64,000 bases of DNA, taken from the NCBI GenBank assembly GCA_964215955.1, contig CAXPDR010000037.1:50592-114591 (forward strand). The letters are read 5' to 3'. The notes under the pieces were generated by a model. It searched no databases. It was not told the origin of the DNA and saw nothing but the letters and a program-made list of their open reading frames with translations. This DNA is from GCA-2706205 sp964215955. GTDB lineage: Bacteria; Bdellovibrionota; Bacteriovoracia; Bacteriovoracales; Bacteriovoracaceae. Below, one piece after another: positions 1 through 7,909 of the stretch. Positions within the stretch are counted from its first letter, which is position 1, and each line of letters starts with the position of its first letter. The translations under genes and the position numbers were made by a program.

Positions 1-1
1 G

Positions 2-67
2 ATTCGCTTAGAAGGCGTTAGGGCAGTTATCATTTTTTGTGGAAGACAGGAAAATAAAAAACTTTGA
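2..67 (+). CDS. C-terminal fragment of a protein entering from the left edge
   Basis: Frame 2 is open from the window edge to a TGA at 65-67 and reads IRLEGVRAVIIFCGRQENKK plus a final Leu. The composition is protein-like, and the other two forward frames stop within about 20 bases. Only 21 residues are visible, so no family can be named. It may equally be chance. Confidence 0.3.
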   Translation: MRLEGVRAVIIFCGRQENKKL

Positions 68-135
68 GTAATTGGAAGCTCTTGAAATTATTGGTGTAAA
101 AAGAGATTAATCTTTCACTTCCAGACTTTGTCTTT

Positions 136-402
136 ATGTTCATCCCCATTCAAGTAGGTCGGTTAAAAGCACTTTGTAATGAAGTAGGGTTGAATTTTAA
201 CTCTACCAGTATTAGCAGGGACTCTATGAAGCTGAATTGTATTAACGAAAAACAAGAGTTTATTAGGCTAATTGATTTCAAATCATTTGAATTAAAAGAT
301 GGAGAAGAAATTTCATTTTTGACGGTTAATTTGGATGGAACTAAATATGAAGATTTGTCTTCTCCGCGAAATATCATGGATTTAAAATGTACATCTAAAT
401 AA
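136..402 (+). CDS. small hypothetical protein
   Basis: An 88-residue protein, mixed charge, without signal peptide or membrane segment. I do not recognise a family. No Shine-Dalgarno sequence precedes the ATG at 136, and the frame stays open upstream to a TAA at 97-99, so the true start may be a non-ATG codon or the gene may be a truncated remnant. It lies just upstream of the toxin-like lipoprotein gene, where orphan cassette fragments are common, but nothing in the sequence proves such a role. The antisense frame at 150-491 is less protein-like and is not called. Confidence 0.4.
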   Translation: MFIPIQVGRLKALCNEVGLNFNSTSISRDSMKLNCINEKQEFIRLIDFKSFELKDGEEISFLTVNLDGTKYEDLSSPRNIMDLKCTSK

Positions 403-461
403 TAAGATATTTGAGAAGCCCTTAACCATGTAAAGACTTCTTGAACTTTTAAATTGAATTG

Positions 462-497
462 CACGCATCGCACTGCGTGGTAATGTAGCATATGCTA
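462..497 (+). promoter_or_regulatory. hairpin and palindrome over the start of the lipoprotein-toxin gene
   Basis: CACGCA (462-467) and TGCGTG (474-479) form a perfect 6-bp stem with a 6-nt loop. Immediately after it a perfect 12-bp palindrome TAGCATATGCTA (486-497) contains the ATG at 492. No Shine-Dalgarno sequence is present. The arrangement could occlude the start codon or be a protein-binding site; function is inferred. Confidence 0.3.
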
Positions 498-3400
498 AAA
501 ATTTCAATTATTTACTCTATTATATTGCTAGCTATCTGTTCATCATGTGCGCCTAAGAAAAAGTCTAGTTCTCCTAAAAAAGCAGCAGTCCCTAAAGTAT
601 CTGAATTGTTTATAGCAAGGAAGGCTTTCGTTAAAGACCTTCTACTGCCAATGAAGAATCAAATTGAAACAACTATTAACTTACAAAGAGATTATTCCAA
701 ACAAGAAAATGCAATAAATAGATTAACCGATAAGTCAGCATATGAGCTGGAGAGTATTAGAAAAAACTTTCTGAAAGATTATGGAAAAGAGGGAATTGAG
801 CTTAAGACAACTCTTGAGTCTTATAAACAGGAGATGTCCTTATTAAAATCGGATATAACAACGATACAAGAATCTCTTGAAAAAAAGTATCTAAACTTTC
901 AAGGATTGAGAGAATCTACTCTATCTTGTTTTGGAACTTATAATTCAAAACGAGATGCTCTTCAAGCTAAGATAAAAACATCAGAAAATTCATTTAATAA
1001 AAGTCAAAAGTCCCTAGAAAGAAAAATGAAAAAAGCTGAGAGTGTGGCTAAAAAGCAAATTAAAGACGCCGGAGGTTTTTCTAGACCTCCATTGATAATT
1101 ATTTCTATAAAGTATTCCGAATATTTAAATAAACTCTCTCAAAGTTTGTCCCAGAATAAAAGAACTCCTGTTTTTAAAGGGAAGCGAAATGCAAAAAAGA
1201 GACTAGGTAAGATACTAAGAGCTTTTCATGCAGCCGAAAAAGATTTAATTGCCCTTCATACTAAGTCCAGAAAAGTTAACAAGAGCCTTAATCGTGAAAA
1301 GGATAATCTTAGTAGGTTTTTAAATTCTTGTTACAGGAAAGAAAAACAACTTGAAGAATTAAAGGATGACTTTGAGAAAAAAACAAATCAATTAAGAAAA
1401 AAAACAAACGAATTTCACTCGATTGAAGAGTTGATTTCAAAATTAATTGAGAGTAAGAAAGAATTTTATTCAAAGTATGACGAGTACAGAATCGTTTCCA
1501 GTAAATTAAAAGAAGGTATAAATGTAGATTTACAAAGTAAATTTTCTCATTTTAAATCATCTGAAGCCATAACAATAACAAGGTACTCATCCCAGTATTT
1601 AGAAATCTATAAGAAAATTAAAAATTGGATAACAAATGATGGGATCATTGGAGAGGCAACTATCGGATTGATAGAGGAAATAAATCAACTTGGAAATAAC
1701 TCAAAAGAATTACAAAAAATAAAATCTGGAATCCTAAATATCTTACAGGTCGCAAATAAGAATAAAGAAGCCTACACTTTTATAAGTAGTCGTAGTGAAA
1801 GATATATTGCCAGTTGGTTAAGTAATGCTAGCGGCATTGATATCAATTTGAGTAGTAATGGAAAGTTTAAAATTAAAATGCCCAAGCTTAAAATACCAAA
1901 ACTAACTTTACCTAATTTTAATTTAGGTAATGCAAGGATAAAACTACCAGCAATTACAACACCAAAGTTTGATTTAAATTTAGAATTGGAGCTTGATTCT
2001 ATCAAGTTTGTTAATGTTAAAGTTGATAACTTTGATATTAAAGCGATAGAAGATTTAGATCTTTCTGATTTTGAACTCTCAGGCATAAAATTTGAAGTTC
2101 CAGAAATTCCTGTCATTTCAGAATTTATAACTAAGCTTGGACAAATGGGTGAAAGCTTTATTCAGGACATTTCATCTATTCAAATTGATATTCCTGAGGC
2201 TGAATTTGTAAGGATTGAAGCTAATGTTGAAAAAGATTTAAAAGCCCCTGAAGATATTCTTAAAAACTCTCTTAATCAAGTTGATGATGCTAAAAAAGAC
2301 TTGGACCGAGAACTTACCAATGCTTATCAAAATTTGAAAAACACATTAGACAAAGCAAACGAAGATATTAAACGTGAAAGGGAGAAAGGACTTAAAAAAG
2401 TCGGAGCTGCACTAGAAGCCGCTGGGCAACCTAAAAATCTAGCACGAATTGCGCTTGTCTATACAGCATCTGTATATGGTGGACCAATGGGTTCCGCTCT
2501 AGCAAATTCACTTTTAGACAAGATGGAAAATCCAGGGATGAGTGATAAAGATCTGTTTAATAGTTTTGTTGTAGGTGCCGCAGCTGGTTATGCAGCTCAG
2601 GGTGCGACTTCGGCAAATGTTAACATCGTTAAATCCATGCCAAATGCAACTAGTGCTATTGCGAGAAATCTTACAACAGATTTAGGAAATGTGATTCTTA
2701 AAGGTGAGAACTACTCAACAGAACAATTTTTGTCTTCATTGGCCACAGGTGCTATTAATTCTAATGTTGGAGATGACTTTCTATCTGAGATCGTCGACTC
2801 AGGAATTAATAATGCCGCAACTTACACTATTAACACGACAATATATAAACAAGACTTTGATGAAGAAGCTTTTGAGAAAGCTCTTTATGAGGGAATGGCC
2901 AATGGTCTGGCCAGAGAAACGGTTCATGATCTCATGGATAAATATGTCCTTCCTCCAGCGGAAGAACGAGGAAAACGTTTTGATGAAAGGATTTTTGACG
3001 CTTTATCCGACTTGATTTTTGCTCAAGCTCTTTCCGTTCAAGAGTATATAGCTCAAAAACAACTAGAGAAATATAATGAACTTTCGATGGATGAGAAAAA
3101 AGAAGTCATGGAAGAACTCGCACAAATTAAAGAAGAGTTTTATTCTGAATATCTTCCAAGTGTAATTAAAGCACAAAATCTTGAATATCTTGATCCTGAA
3201 AGTGAGCTGGTTCAGCAACTTTATAATTCCTATCTTTCCCATTCTATTGATCAAAAAGTTTTAGAAGGCTCAGTATTTAGTAAACTCGAATTAACGACAT
3301 CTGAAAAGAAGGAAATTGTCCGATATCCAGCATTCGTTGGAACAATTTCCAAAGCTGGCTTTTTCGCATTATCTTTTTATGGTAGTTATTTAACTACAGA

Positions 3401-4010
3401 GGAAGTCTTTAGATTAAAATCCAGTTTTGAGGATTATAAGAAAGAAAATAAAACTAAGAGCATGCTTGATTTTTACAATGAGCATCCTGAAGAATTTAAA
3501 GACCTAACAACCGACGTCGCTATTTCTCTTGTGTTTCCTGCTTTCAAGGGAGTTAAAGGACTCGCAAAACTGGGGACAAAAGGGGCTTTTAAGGCAATTG
3601 ATTCCGCACAGAAGTTGGGGATAAAACCAAAGAATTTAACTAATGCATACAAGGAAGTTGGTAAAGTTAGTAATGGAGTAAAAAAACAAGCCATTGAAAG
3701 AGCAAGTAAATTCAGAGGTAATTGGGGGAAGGGTAATTTAAATGAGTCAATAGAAAGGCTTGTTGGTAAAAATCCTAATATTTCGACAACTCCAAGTGGT
3801 AAGATCATTTACAAGGGTGACAATGGGGTCCAAGTTGTTCACGACTATCATGGTAAATACTTTAGAGTTGAAAATACATCACTTGTAGGAAAAAGACGTT
3901 ATCTAGACCTTGACGGAAATGTACCAAATAACAAAGTACTGCCAGACGGAAGAATTGTAGGAAGTTCTAAGTCTGAATATGAAGCAGCAACACACTTTTC
4001 AATGGAATAA
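492..4010 (+). CDS. large coiled-coil lipoprotein with C-terminal polymorphic-toxin-like domain
   Basis: 1172 residues. The N-terminus is a lipoprotein signal ending SSC at Cys19, the same style of lipobox as other lipoproteins in this window. Residues about 40-350 are Lys/Glu-rich helix with heptad character (coiled coil). Residues about 455-546 alternate Lys/Pro/hydrophobic residues in short repeats (KIKMPKLKIPKLTLPNF). Residues about 590-640 are helical. Residues about 650-830 are Gly/Ala/Ser-rich (GAAAGYAAQG, ATGAINSNVGDD), recalling the pre-toxin DUF637-like region of CdiA-type proteins. The last ~95 residues contain VVHDYHGKYFRVENTS, KRRYLDLDG, NNKVLPDG and a terminal SEYEAATHF, a pattern I associate with C-terminal toxin domains of polymorphic toxins; I cannot name the exact family. 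The gene is followed 2 bp later by a small acidic protein, as expected for an immunity gene. Lipoprotein toxins with downstream immunity genes are known in Myxococcus (SitA/SitI). Sequence similarity to SitA is not claimed. Confidence 0.6.
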   Translation: MLKISIIYSIILLAICSSCAPKKKSSSPKKAAVPKVSELFIARKAFVKDLLLPMKNQIETTINLQRDYSKQENAINRLTDKSAYELESIRKNFLKDYGKEGIELKTTLESYKQEMSLLKSDITTIQESLEKKYLNFQGLRESTLSCFGTYNSKRDALQAKIKTSENSFNKSQKSLERKMKKAESVAKKQIKDAGGFSRPPLIIISIKYSEYLNKLSQSLSQNKRTPVFKGKRNAKKRLGKILRAFHAAEKDLIALHTKSRKVNKSLNREKDNLSRFLNSCYRKEKQLEELKDDFEKKTNQLRKKTNEFHSIEELISKLIESKKEFYSKYDEYRIVSSKLKEGINVDLQSKFSHFKSSEAITITRYSSQYLEIYKKIKNWITNDGIIGEATIGLIEEINQLGNNSKELQKIKSGILNILQVANKNKEAYTFISSRSERYIASWLSNASGIDINLSSNGKFKIKMPKLKIPKLTLPNFNLGNARIKLPAITTPKFDLNLELELDSIKFVNVKVDNFDIKAIEDLDLSDFELSGIKFEVPEIPVISEFITKLGQMGESFIQDISSIQIDIPEAEFVRIEANVEKDLKAPEDILKNSLNQVDDAKKDLDRELTNAYQNLKNTLDKANEDIKREREKGLKKVGAALEAAGQPKNLARIALVYTASVYGGPMGSALANSLLDKMENPGMSDKDLFNSFVVGAAAGYAAQGATSANVNIVKSMPNATSAIARNLTTDLGNVILKGENYSTEQFLSSLATGAINSNVGDDFLSEIVDSGINNAATYTINTTIYKQDFDEEAFEKALYEGMANGLARETVHDLMDKYVLPPAEERGKRFDERIFDALSDLIFAQALSVQEYIAQKQLEKYNELSMDEKKEVMEELAQIKEEFYSEYLPSVIKAQNLEYLDPESELVQQLYNSYLSHSIDQKVLEGSVFSKLELTTSEKKEIVRYPAFVGTISKAGFFALSFYGSYLTTEEVFRLKSSFEDYKKENKTKSMLDFYNEHPEEFKDLTTDVAISLVFPAFKGVKGLAKLGTKGAFKAIDSAQKLGIKPKNLTNAYKEVGKVSNGVKKQAIERASKFRGNWGKGNLNESIERLVGKNPNISTTPSGKIIYKGDNGVQVVHDYHGKYFRVENTSLVGKRRYLDLDGNVPNNKVLPDGRIVGSSKSEYEAATHFSME

Positions 4011-4012
4011 TT

Positions 4013-4363
4013 ATGAGTACAAAATGTATAACTGTCCCCAAGACAAAAGAAGCTGAAAATAAATTAGAATTTGATAATGCTTTAGTGGATGAGTTGATTG
4101 AATATAATTTTAGCAGTGATGAAGATTTTTATGATTTTTTTCAAACAAATATTTTTGAGGAAATAAATAATATATGTGGTTCAATGATAGCTGATTTTGA
4201 ATCGGATGAATTAACCACTCTTGAATCAAAGCAAAAGTGTCTTCAATTCTTGGAAGATAAGAAGTTAAGTGTAGATGGTAAAGTAAAAACTGTTGTTGAT
4301 GAGCTTATTAAATTACTAAAAGAAGCTATTGCTAGAGATACGGGTATTTACTTTTTCTTCTAA
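4013..4363 (+). CDS. candidate immunity protein of the upstream toxin
   Basis: A 116-residue cytosolic-looking protein, strongly acidic in its first two thirds (NFSSDEDFYDFF, ADFESDELTTLES), with two cysteines and a hydrophobic end IYFFF. Its ATG begins 2 bp after the stop of the lipoprotein gene, so the two are almost certainly cotranscribed and translationally coupled. Small size, acidity and position directly 3' of a toxin-like C-terminus are typical of immunity proteins. No immunity family is recognised, so the role rests on context. Ten bases downstream an ATG opens a signal-peptide-like stretch (4373 on) that may be the stub of a further cassette gene. Confidence 0.5.
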   Translation: MSTKCITVPKTKEAENKLEFDNALVDELIEYNFSSDEDFYDFFQTNIFEEINNICGSMIADFESDELTTLESKQKCLQFLEDKKLSVDGKVKTVVDELIKLLKEAIARDTGIYFFF

Positions 4364-4465
4364 ACCATAATAATGAAAATAGTAAAACTTATCCTCCTAT
4401 TCCTCCTCTTTACTATCAAATTCAACATTTGCCACAGCTTCCTATGTGGGGAAGAGATCTCCGAC

Positions 4466-4753
4466 TTACTGAAGCTTATCAGTACCTTCCATAGGTGTTA
4501 CACAGCAGGATCCATCATGATCATCTATCTCTGCAGTGACAGATTGTTCGTAATCGGTTCTTGCATCATTTTCAATGCCCAAACTGTCGCATAATGTTTC
4601 AGTGGCGCTAGGATTTTTAACAAAGATATCTAGACCCATTTCTTCTAATTCGATGGCCTTGTGATAGGCAGCATCTGCTTGATCAAGCTCATACTCATAA
4701 AGAGTTTCTTTGGTGCTTTGATCAATAATTTTAATTTTAGATGAAATCGACAT
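4466..4753 (-). CDS. small acidic hypothetical protein
   Basis: A 95-residue soluble protein with no signal peptide. It begins MSISSKIKIIDQSTKETLYEY, which looks like a beta-hairpin start, continues with a helical acidic middle (DAAYHKAIELEEMGLD), and has a CC pair close to the C-terminus. AGGA lies about 10 nt upstream of the ATG. It is transcribed away from the response-regulator-like gene at 4826 and convergent to the toxin/immunity pair. No family recognised; the sequence is convincing as a protein. Confidence 0.6.
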   Translation of the reverse strand: MSISSKIKIIDQSTKETLYEYELDQADAAYHKAIELEEMGLDIFVKNPSATETLCDSLGIENDARTDYEQSVTAEIDDHDGSCCVTPMEGTDKLQ

Positions 4754-4825
4754 ATCTTGTTATCCTGTGTATATATCTAGCATAATGGCCAAAAACATAG
4801 GTCTTGAAAAGGAAGAACTTAAGAA

Positions 4826-5179
4826 ATGAGTGATAAAAAGCTTAAACAGGTGTTAGTAGCACATCCAAAGAAGTTTTCGAGTGATACGATTAAAACCTTT
4901 TTAAAAGAAGATGGTGTGGCATGTTATTTATTAGATGAATTAAATGATTTCAGCTACCTAATCGAGGATTTAAGGCCACAAGCACTTCTTATTCATGATA
5001 CGTTATTAAAAGAACATGGGGATATTGTTAAGCAACAGTTGGAAGATGTAGAAAATTTGAGCTTAATTATGATCCGCTCAGAAGGATCTTCATTTGAAAG
5101 TCCTTTGTTTAAAAAAATCATTCAAGAACCGTATAGCCCAATTGATCTAGTGCAGAAAATTAAGTCTTTACTTGCATAA
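4826..5179 (+). CDS. degenerate response-regulator receiver domain protein
   Basis: 117 residues covering a single receiver-type domain: beta1 QVLVAH, beta3 PQALLIHDTLL, beta4 LSLIMIRS, and a final helix IDLVQKIKSLLA. In active receivers an Asp follows beta3 and a conserved Lys-Pro follows beta5. Here beta3 ends IHD rather than LLD, with the acidic pair of beta1 replaced by AHPKK, and the KP site reads QEPYSP, so the switch Lys is replaced by Glu. The fold is probably kept but normal phosphorylation is doubtful. There is no output domain, so it would act by protein contact. The call is by secondary-structure pattern. Confidence 0.55.
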   Translation: MSDKKLKQVLVAHPKKFSSDTIKTFLKEDGVACYLLDELNDFSYLIEDLRPQALLIHDTLLKEHGDIVKQQLEDVENLSLIMIRSEGSSFESPLFKKIIQEPYSPIDLVQKIKSLLA

Positions 5180-5205
5180 ATTCTGGTAATAATTAGAATT
5201 GAATT

Positions 5206-5301
5206 ATGGAAAATGATAAAGTCTATATTATTGTCGTGCTGGTAATTATTATTGTGTTCTTTTTAGCGACTATTTATTATAGATCAGGCGCTTTTGGATA
5301 A
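5206..5301 (+). CDS. 31-residue single-pass membrane miniprotein
   Basis: ATG at 5206 opens MENDKVYIIVVLVIIIVFFL followed by ATIYYRSGAFG and a stop. It has a short charged N-terminus, about 19 consecutive hydrophobic residues, then YYR, which is the layout of a small transmembrane protein. It sits 26 bp behind the receiver-like gene and its last 18 bases overlap the convergent DnaA-domain gene. No clear Shine-Dalgarno sequence is visible, so expression is uncertain. Confidence 0.4.
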   Translation: MENDKVYIIVVLVIIIVFFLATIYYRSGAFG

Positions 5302-5646
5302 ACCCTTTTTTGCCTTTTTAGGTGCAATAAAAAAACATGTATATTTTCTATCTTGAATTGTGATTAGGGCATCAACTAACTGTTGGTAATGCGTGTTAAT
5401 CCATTGCGAAGCAAAAGAAGTTTCTGTTTGTAATAAGAGAATATTATTTTTTAAAACTAAAGGTCTTATATTTTTAAACCATTGGTTATGAATTTCAGAT
5501 CCTAGTATGGCCTGAAGTTGATCACTTAATAAGTCCCAAGAGACTTGAGCCTTTACCACCGGATTATCTATAGTTTTTTTGAATGTACTCTTAAGTTTGT
5601 TTTGAATATTTAATTTCAACTCATCTTCGACAAAGCGATTCATCAC
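5284..5646 (-). CDS. stand-alone DnaA N-terminal (domain I) protein
   Basis: 120 residues. After about 30 residues the protein reads SWDLLSDQLQAILGSEIHNQ then WFKNIRPLVLKNNILLLQTE and FASQWINTHYQQLVDALI. This is the W...L...W...PL...L.L.....F...WI...Y..L pattern of DnaA domain I, the surface used for DnaA oligomerisation and for DnaB, DiaA or HobA binding. The AAA+ and DNA-binding domains of DnaA are absent. It could modulate initiation by forming mixed complexes with full-length DnaA, or it could be a generic adaptor. Recognition of the domain is fairly confident; the role is inferred. The gene is monocistronic. Confidence 0.7.
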   Translation of the reverse strand: MMNRFVEDELKLNIQNKLKSTFKKTIDNPVVKAQVSWDLLSDQLQAILGSEIHNQWFKNIRPLVLKNNILLLQTETSFASQWINTHYQQLVDALITIQDRKYTCFFIAPKKAKKGLSKSA

Positions 5647-5742
5647 ATCTCCATTTGCAATAGGGTAGGGATATTACAGCTTTTAGGTTTATCCGACAAG
5701 GGAAATTAAGTTAAGGATAACTAAAATAGAATTAAGTGATTT

Positions 5743-7062
5743 CTATTCTAAAAAAGCTTGACCTGGATCATTCGGAGCAAGCACATATTTTTTTAAACCA
5801 AGTTTATTAAAAATAAATCCAGGAATTCTTACTCTATAATAAGTTCCCTTTTCGTGATGGTGAGTGCTCATTATATTTGCATTGGCCAGTAAATTACTTT
5901 GGGCCATTCCGTCTTCATAGGGAATAAACAAATCAAAATGATTTTGCTTCGAAAGGAAATAATTAATTACATATTCTCTTAGGTTTTGAATGTCATTGTC
6001 ATCAAGTGATGAAACTAAAAAACTTGCTTGGAGGTTTCTCATGACGATTTTAGGAAGAAAAGGATCTTGAATTTGATCTTTCTTAGTAAAGACAACAATT
6101 TGATCTTTCTCTTCAATATTTAATTCAGAAAGAACTTCTTGAGTGACTGATAAATGTTTTTTGTAATTGGGGTCAGATAAGTCACAGACAATGATTAATA
6201 AGTCTGCCTCAAGAGCAGATTCCAAAGTTGTTTTAAAACCTTCAACTAATGTATTAGGTAAATTTTGAATAAATCCAACTGTATCTATTAAAACCATTGG
6301 AGGTTTAGAATCAGGGTTAAGTGTTCTGTAAGTTGAATCAAGTGTTGCAAAAAGTTTATTTTCAGCAAGAACATTAACCTTACAAAGCTTATTCATAAGA
6401 GTTGATTTTCCAGCATTGGTATAACCAACTAGAGCAGCAGTCACAACATTATTTTCTCTTCTTTTCCTCTGCTCTTTTCTTGTCTTTTCTACTTCAATTA
6501 ACTGCTTTTTAAACATCGCAATTTTGTCTCGAATTATTCTTCGATCTAGTTCGAGTTGCTGCTCTCCTTCACCTTTCATACCAATTCCACCTTTTTGTTT
6601 TGAAAAGTGAGTCCAAAGAGATTGAAGTCTTGGAAGCATGTAGTTTAGACGTGAAATTTCAATTTGGATTTTCGCTTCTTTAGTTCTGGCATGCCGTGCA
6701 AAGATTTCAAGGATGACCATGCATCGATCTAAAACTTCAAGACCAGTAATTTTTTTGATATTTCTCATTTGACTTGCGGTAAGTTCAAAGTCAAAAACTA
6801 AAAGATTACTTCCTTCAGCTTTTGCAAGATCCGCAATTTCATAGAGTTTTCCTTCTCCTAAGATGGTGGCAGGATCAGCTTTCTTTTTATTTTGAAAATG
6901 TTGATCTCCAGCTTCAACACCTAAGGTCGCCAACAATTCTCTAAGCTCTCCAAGAGAGTTCTCTGTGGTTTCTTGAGAGGAGTGGAATTCAAAGTTAGGG
7001 CATACAATACTTACTAACGTTGCTTTATCTGTGAGATTAATTTTATATTCTTCAAAATTCAT
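5743..7062 (-). CDS. hflX: GTPase HflX
   Basis: 439 residues, usual length for HflX, a ribosome-associated GTPase that splits stalled 70S ribosomes under stress. Residues about 25-200 form the HflX N-terminal domain with the Gly-rich KGGIGMKGEGEQQLELDRR linker. The G domain follows: P-loop GYTNAGKST (about 213-221), G3 DTVGF (about 260-264) and G4 TKKD (about 326-329). The C-terminus ends in a small domain. It is divergent from the aminotransferase gene at 7142, with only about 45 bp between its start and the next possible start, so the two share a promoter region. Nothing looks damaged. Confidence 0.95.
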   Translation of the reverse strand: MNFEEYKINLTDKATLVSIVCPNFEFHSSQETTENSLGELRELLATLGVEAGDQHFQNKKKADPATILGEGKLYEIADLAKAEGSNLLVFDFELTASQMRNIKKITGLEVLDRCMVILEIFARHARTKEAKIQIEISRLNYMLPRLQSLWTHFSKQKGGIGMKGEGEQQLELDRRIIRDKIAMFKKQLIEVEKTRKEQRKRRENNVVTAALVGYTNAGKSTLMNKLCKVNVLAENKLFATLDSTYRTLNPDSKPPMVLIDTVGFIQNLPNTLVEGFKTTLESALEADLLIIVCDLSDPNYKKHLSVTQEVLSELNIEEKDQIVVFTKKDQIQDPFLPKIVMRNLQASFLVSSLDDNDIQNLREYVINYFLSKQNHFDLFIPYEDGMAQSNLLANANIMSTHHHEKGTYYRVRIPGFIFNKLGLKKYVLAPNDPGQAFLE

Positions 7063-7106
7063 GCTTACTTTACTCTTTAAATAGATATCAAGGGGAGGTT
7101 AGTACC

Positions 7107-7145
7107 ATGACAGACGCAACTCATCAATGTATAAAGAGAATATGA
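7107..7145 (+). CDS. 12-codon leader ORF overlapping the aminotransferase start
   Basis: A strong Shine-Dalgarno AGGGGAGG (7091-7098) lies 8 nt before ATG 7107, which opens MTDATHQCIKRI and stops at TGA 7143-7145. That stop overlaps ATG 7142 of the aminotransferase as ATGA. Either this is a leader peptide that couples translation, or the true gene starts at 7107 and a one-base indel separates the first 12 codons from the rest. Both explain why the best ribosome-binding site is out of frame with the enzyme. Confidence 0.45.
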   Translation: MTDATHQCIKRI

Positions 7146-7909
7146 ATAATAATAGGGCCCAGTTATATGGTGAGTCAATTTTTACAAGCTTTAGATCTTA
7201 TGGAACTCATGTTCCAGGCTTTGATCTACATTTAGAAAGACTTCGTTTTGCATTGAGTAAATACTTTCTTCTTAGAGATATCTCCCAAGATGACTTTAAG
7301 CAATTTTTAGGACTTGATGCTTCAAAAATTCAACAGAATCACTATTTTCGGGTGACAATTTTTGCAGATGATGGAGATATTTCTTTAAAGAAATTAAGAT
7401 TTGGTCTTTCTGATTTAAAAGTAGAAATAACTAGAAAACCTATGAATAACTTAAACCCAACATTAAAAGTGACTAAAAACAATTTCACTTTGAATTATAT
7501 AAATCCAAAAATTAAAATTGGAAGTCTTGGGCAAAATATCTTTTTAAAGAGAGCCGCAATTTTGAATGGATATGATGACACTTTGTTAGTTTCATTTTCT
7601 AGGATAACGGAACTTAGCACCGCAAATATTGTCTTTGAAAAGAATAATAAACTTTTTTTCCCAAAGGGTGACAATATCTTTAGAGGAATAACCAGCGAGT
7701 TGCTGAAATCTTTTTGCCAAAAAGAGCAAATCTCGTTTGTTGAAAAGGAAATATTTACCAAGGACTTAAATTCTTTTGATAGGGCCTACAGCTTGAATTG
7801 CGTTCAGGGTGTGAGTTGTATTAAACAAATTGATCAGTTAGAATTAGAGGGAGTAAAGTCCCTTACATTAAAAAAATTTACAAGTTTTTTGAGAGGAAGT
7901 GATGAGTAA
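7142..7909 (+). CDS. PLP-dependent class IV aminotransferase (PabC/IlvE fold)
   Basis: About 255 residues. The N-terminal QLYGESIFTSFR and LHLERLRFAL match the YGDGLFET...H..RL signature of fold-type IV PLP enzymes. The expected Schiff-base Lys lies in NIFLKRAAILNGYDDTLLV, and the following ITELSTANIVF matches the E..xxNvF substrate/cofactor strand. Members make p-aminobenzoate from aminodeoxychorismate (PabC), or transaminate branched-chain or D-amino acids; sequence reading cannot decide. ATG 7142 is preferred for the ATGA overlap with the leader ORF; ATG 7127 is also in frame but has no ribosome-binding site. Its end overlaps yacG, so it heads an operon with yacG and the phosphatase. Confidence 0.8.
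   Translation: MNNNRAQLYGESIFTSFRSYGTHVPGFDLHLERLRFALSKYFLLRDISQDDFKQFLGLDASKIQQNHYFRVTIFADDGDISLKKLRFGLSDLKVEITRKPMNNLNPTLKVTKNNFTLNYINPKIKIGSLGQNIFLKRAAILNGYDDTLLVSFSRITELSTANIVFEKNNKLFFPKGDNIFRGITSELLKSFCQKEQISFVEKEIFTKDLNSFDRAYSLNCVQGVSCIKQIDQLELEGVKSLTLKKFTSFLRGSDE

Noticed and set aside
150..491. Minus-strand ORF of 113 codons
   Set aside because: Antisense to the 136-402 ORF, no ribosome-binding site, low-complexity translation.
4373..4594. ORF starting with a signal-peptide-like stretch behind the immunity candidate
   Set aside because: Only the first ~22 residues look coding; the rest is antisense to the better-supported gene at 4466-4753. It may be a gene stub but cannot be supported as a CDS.
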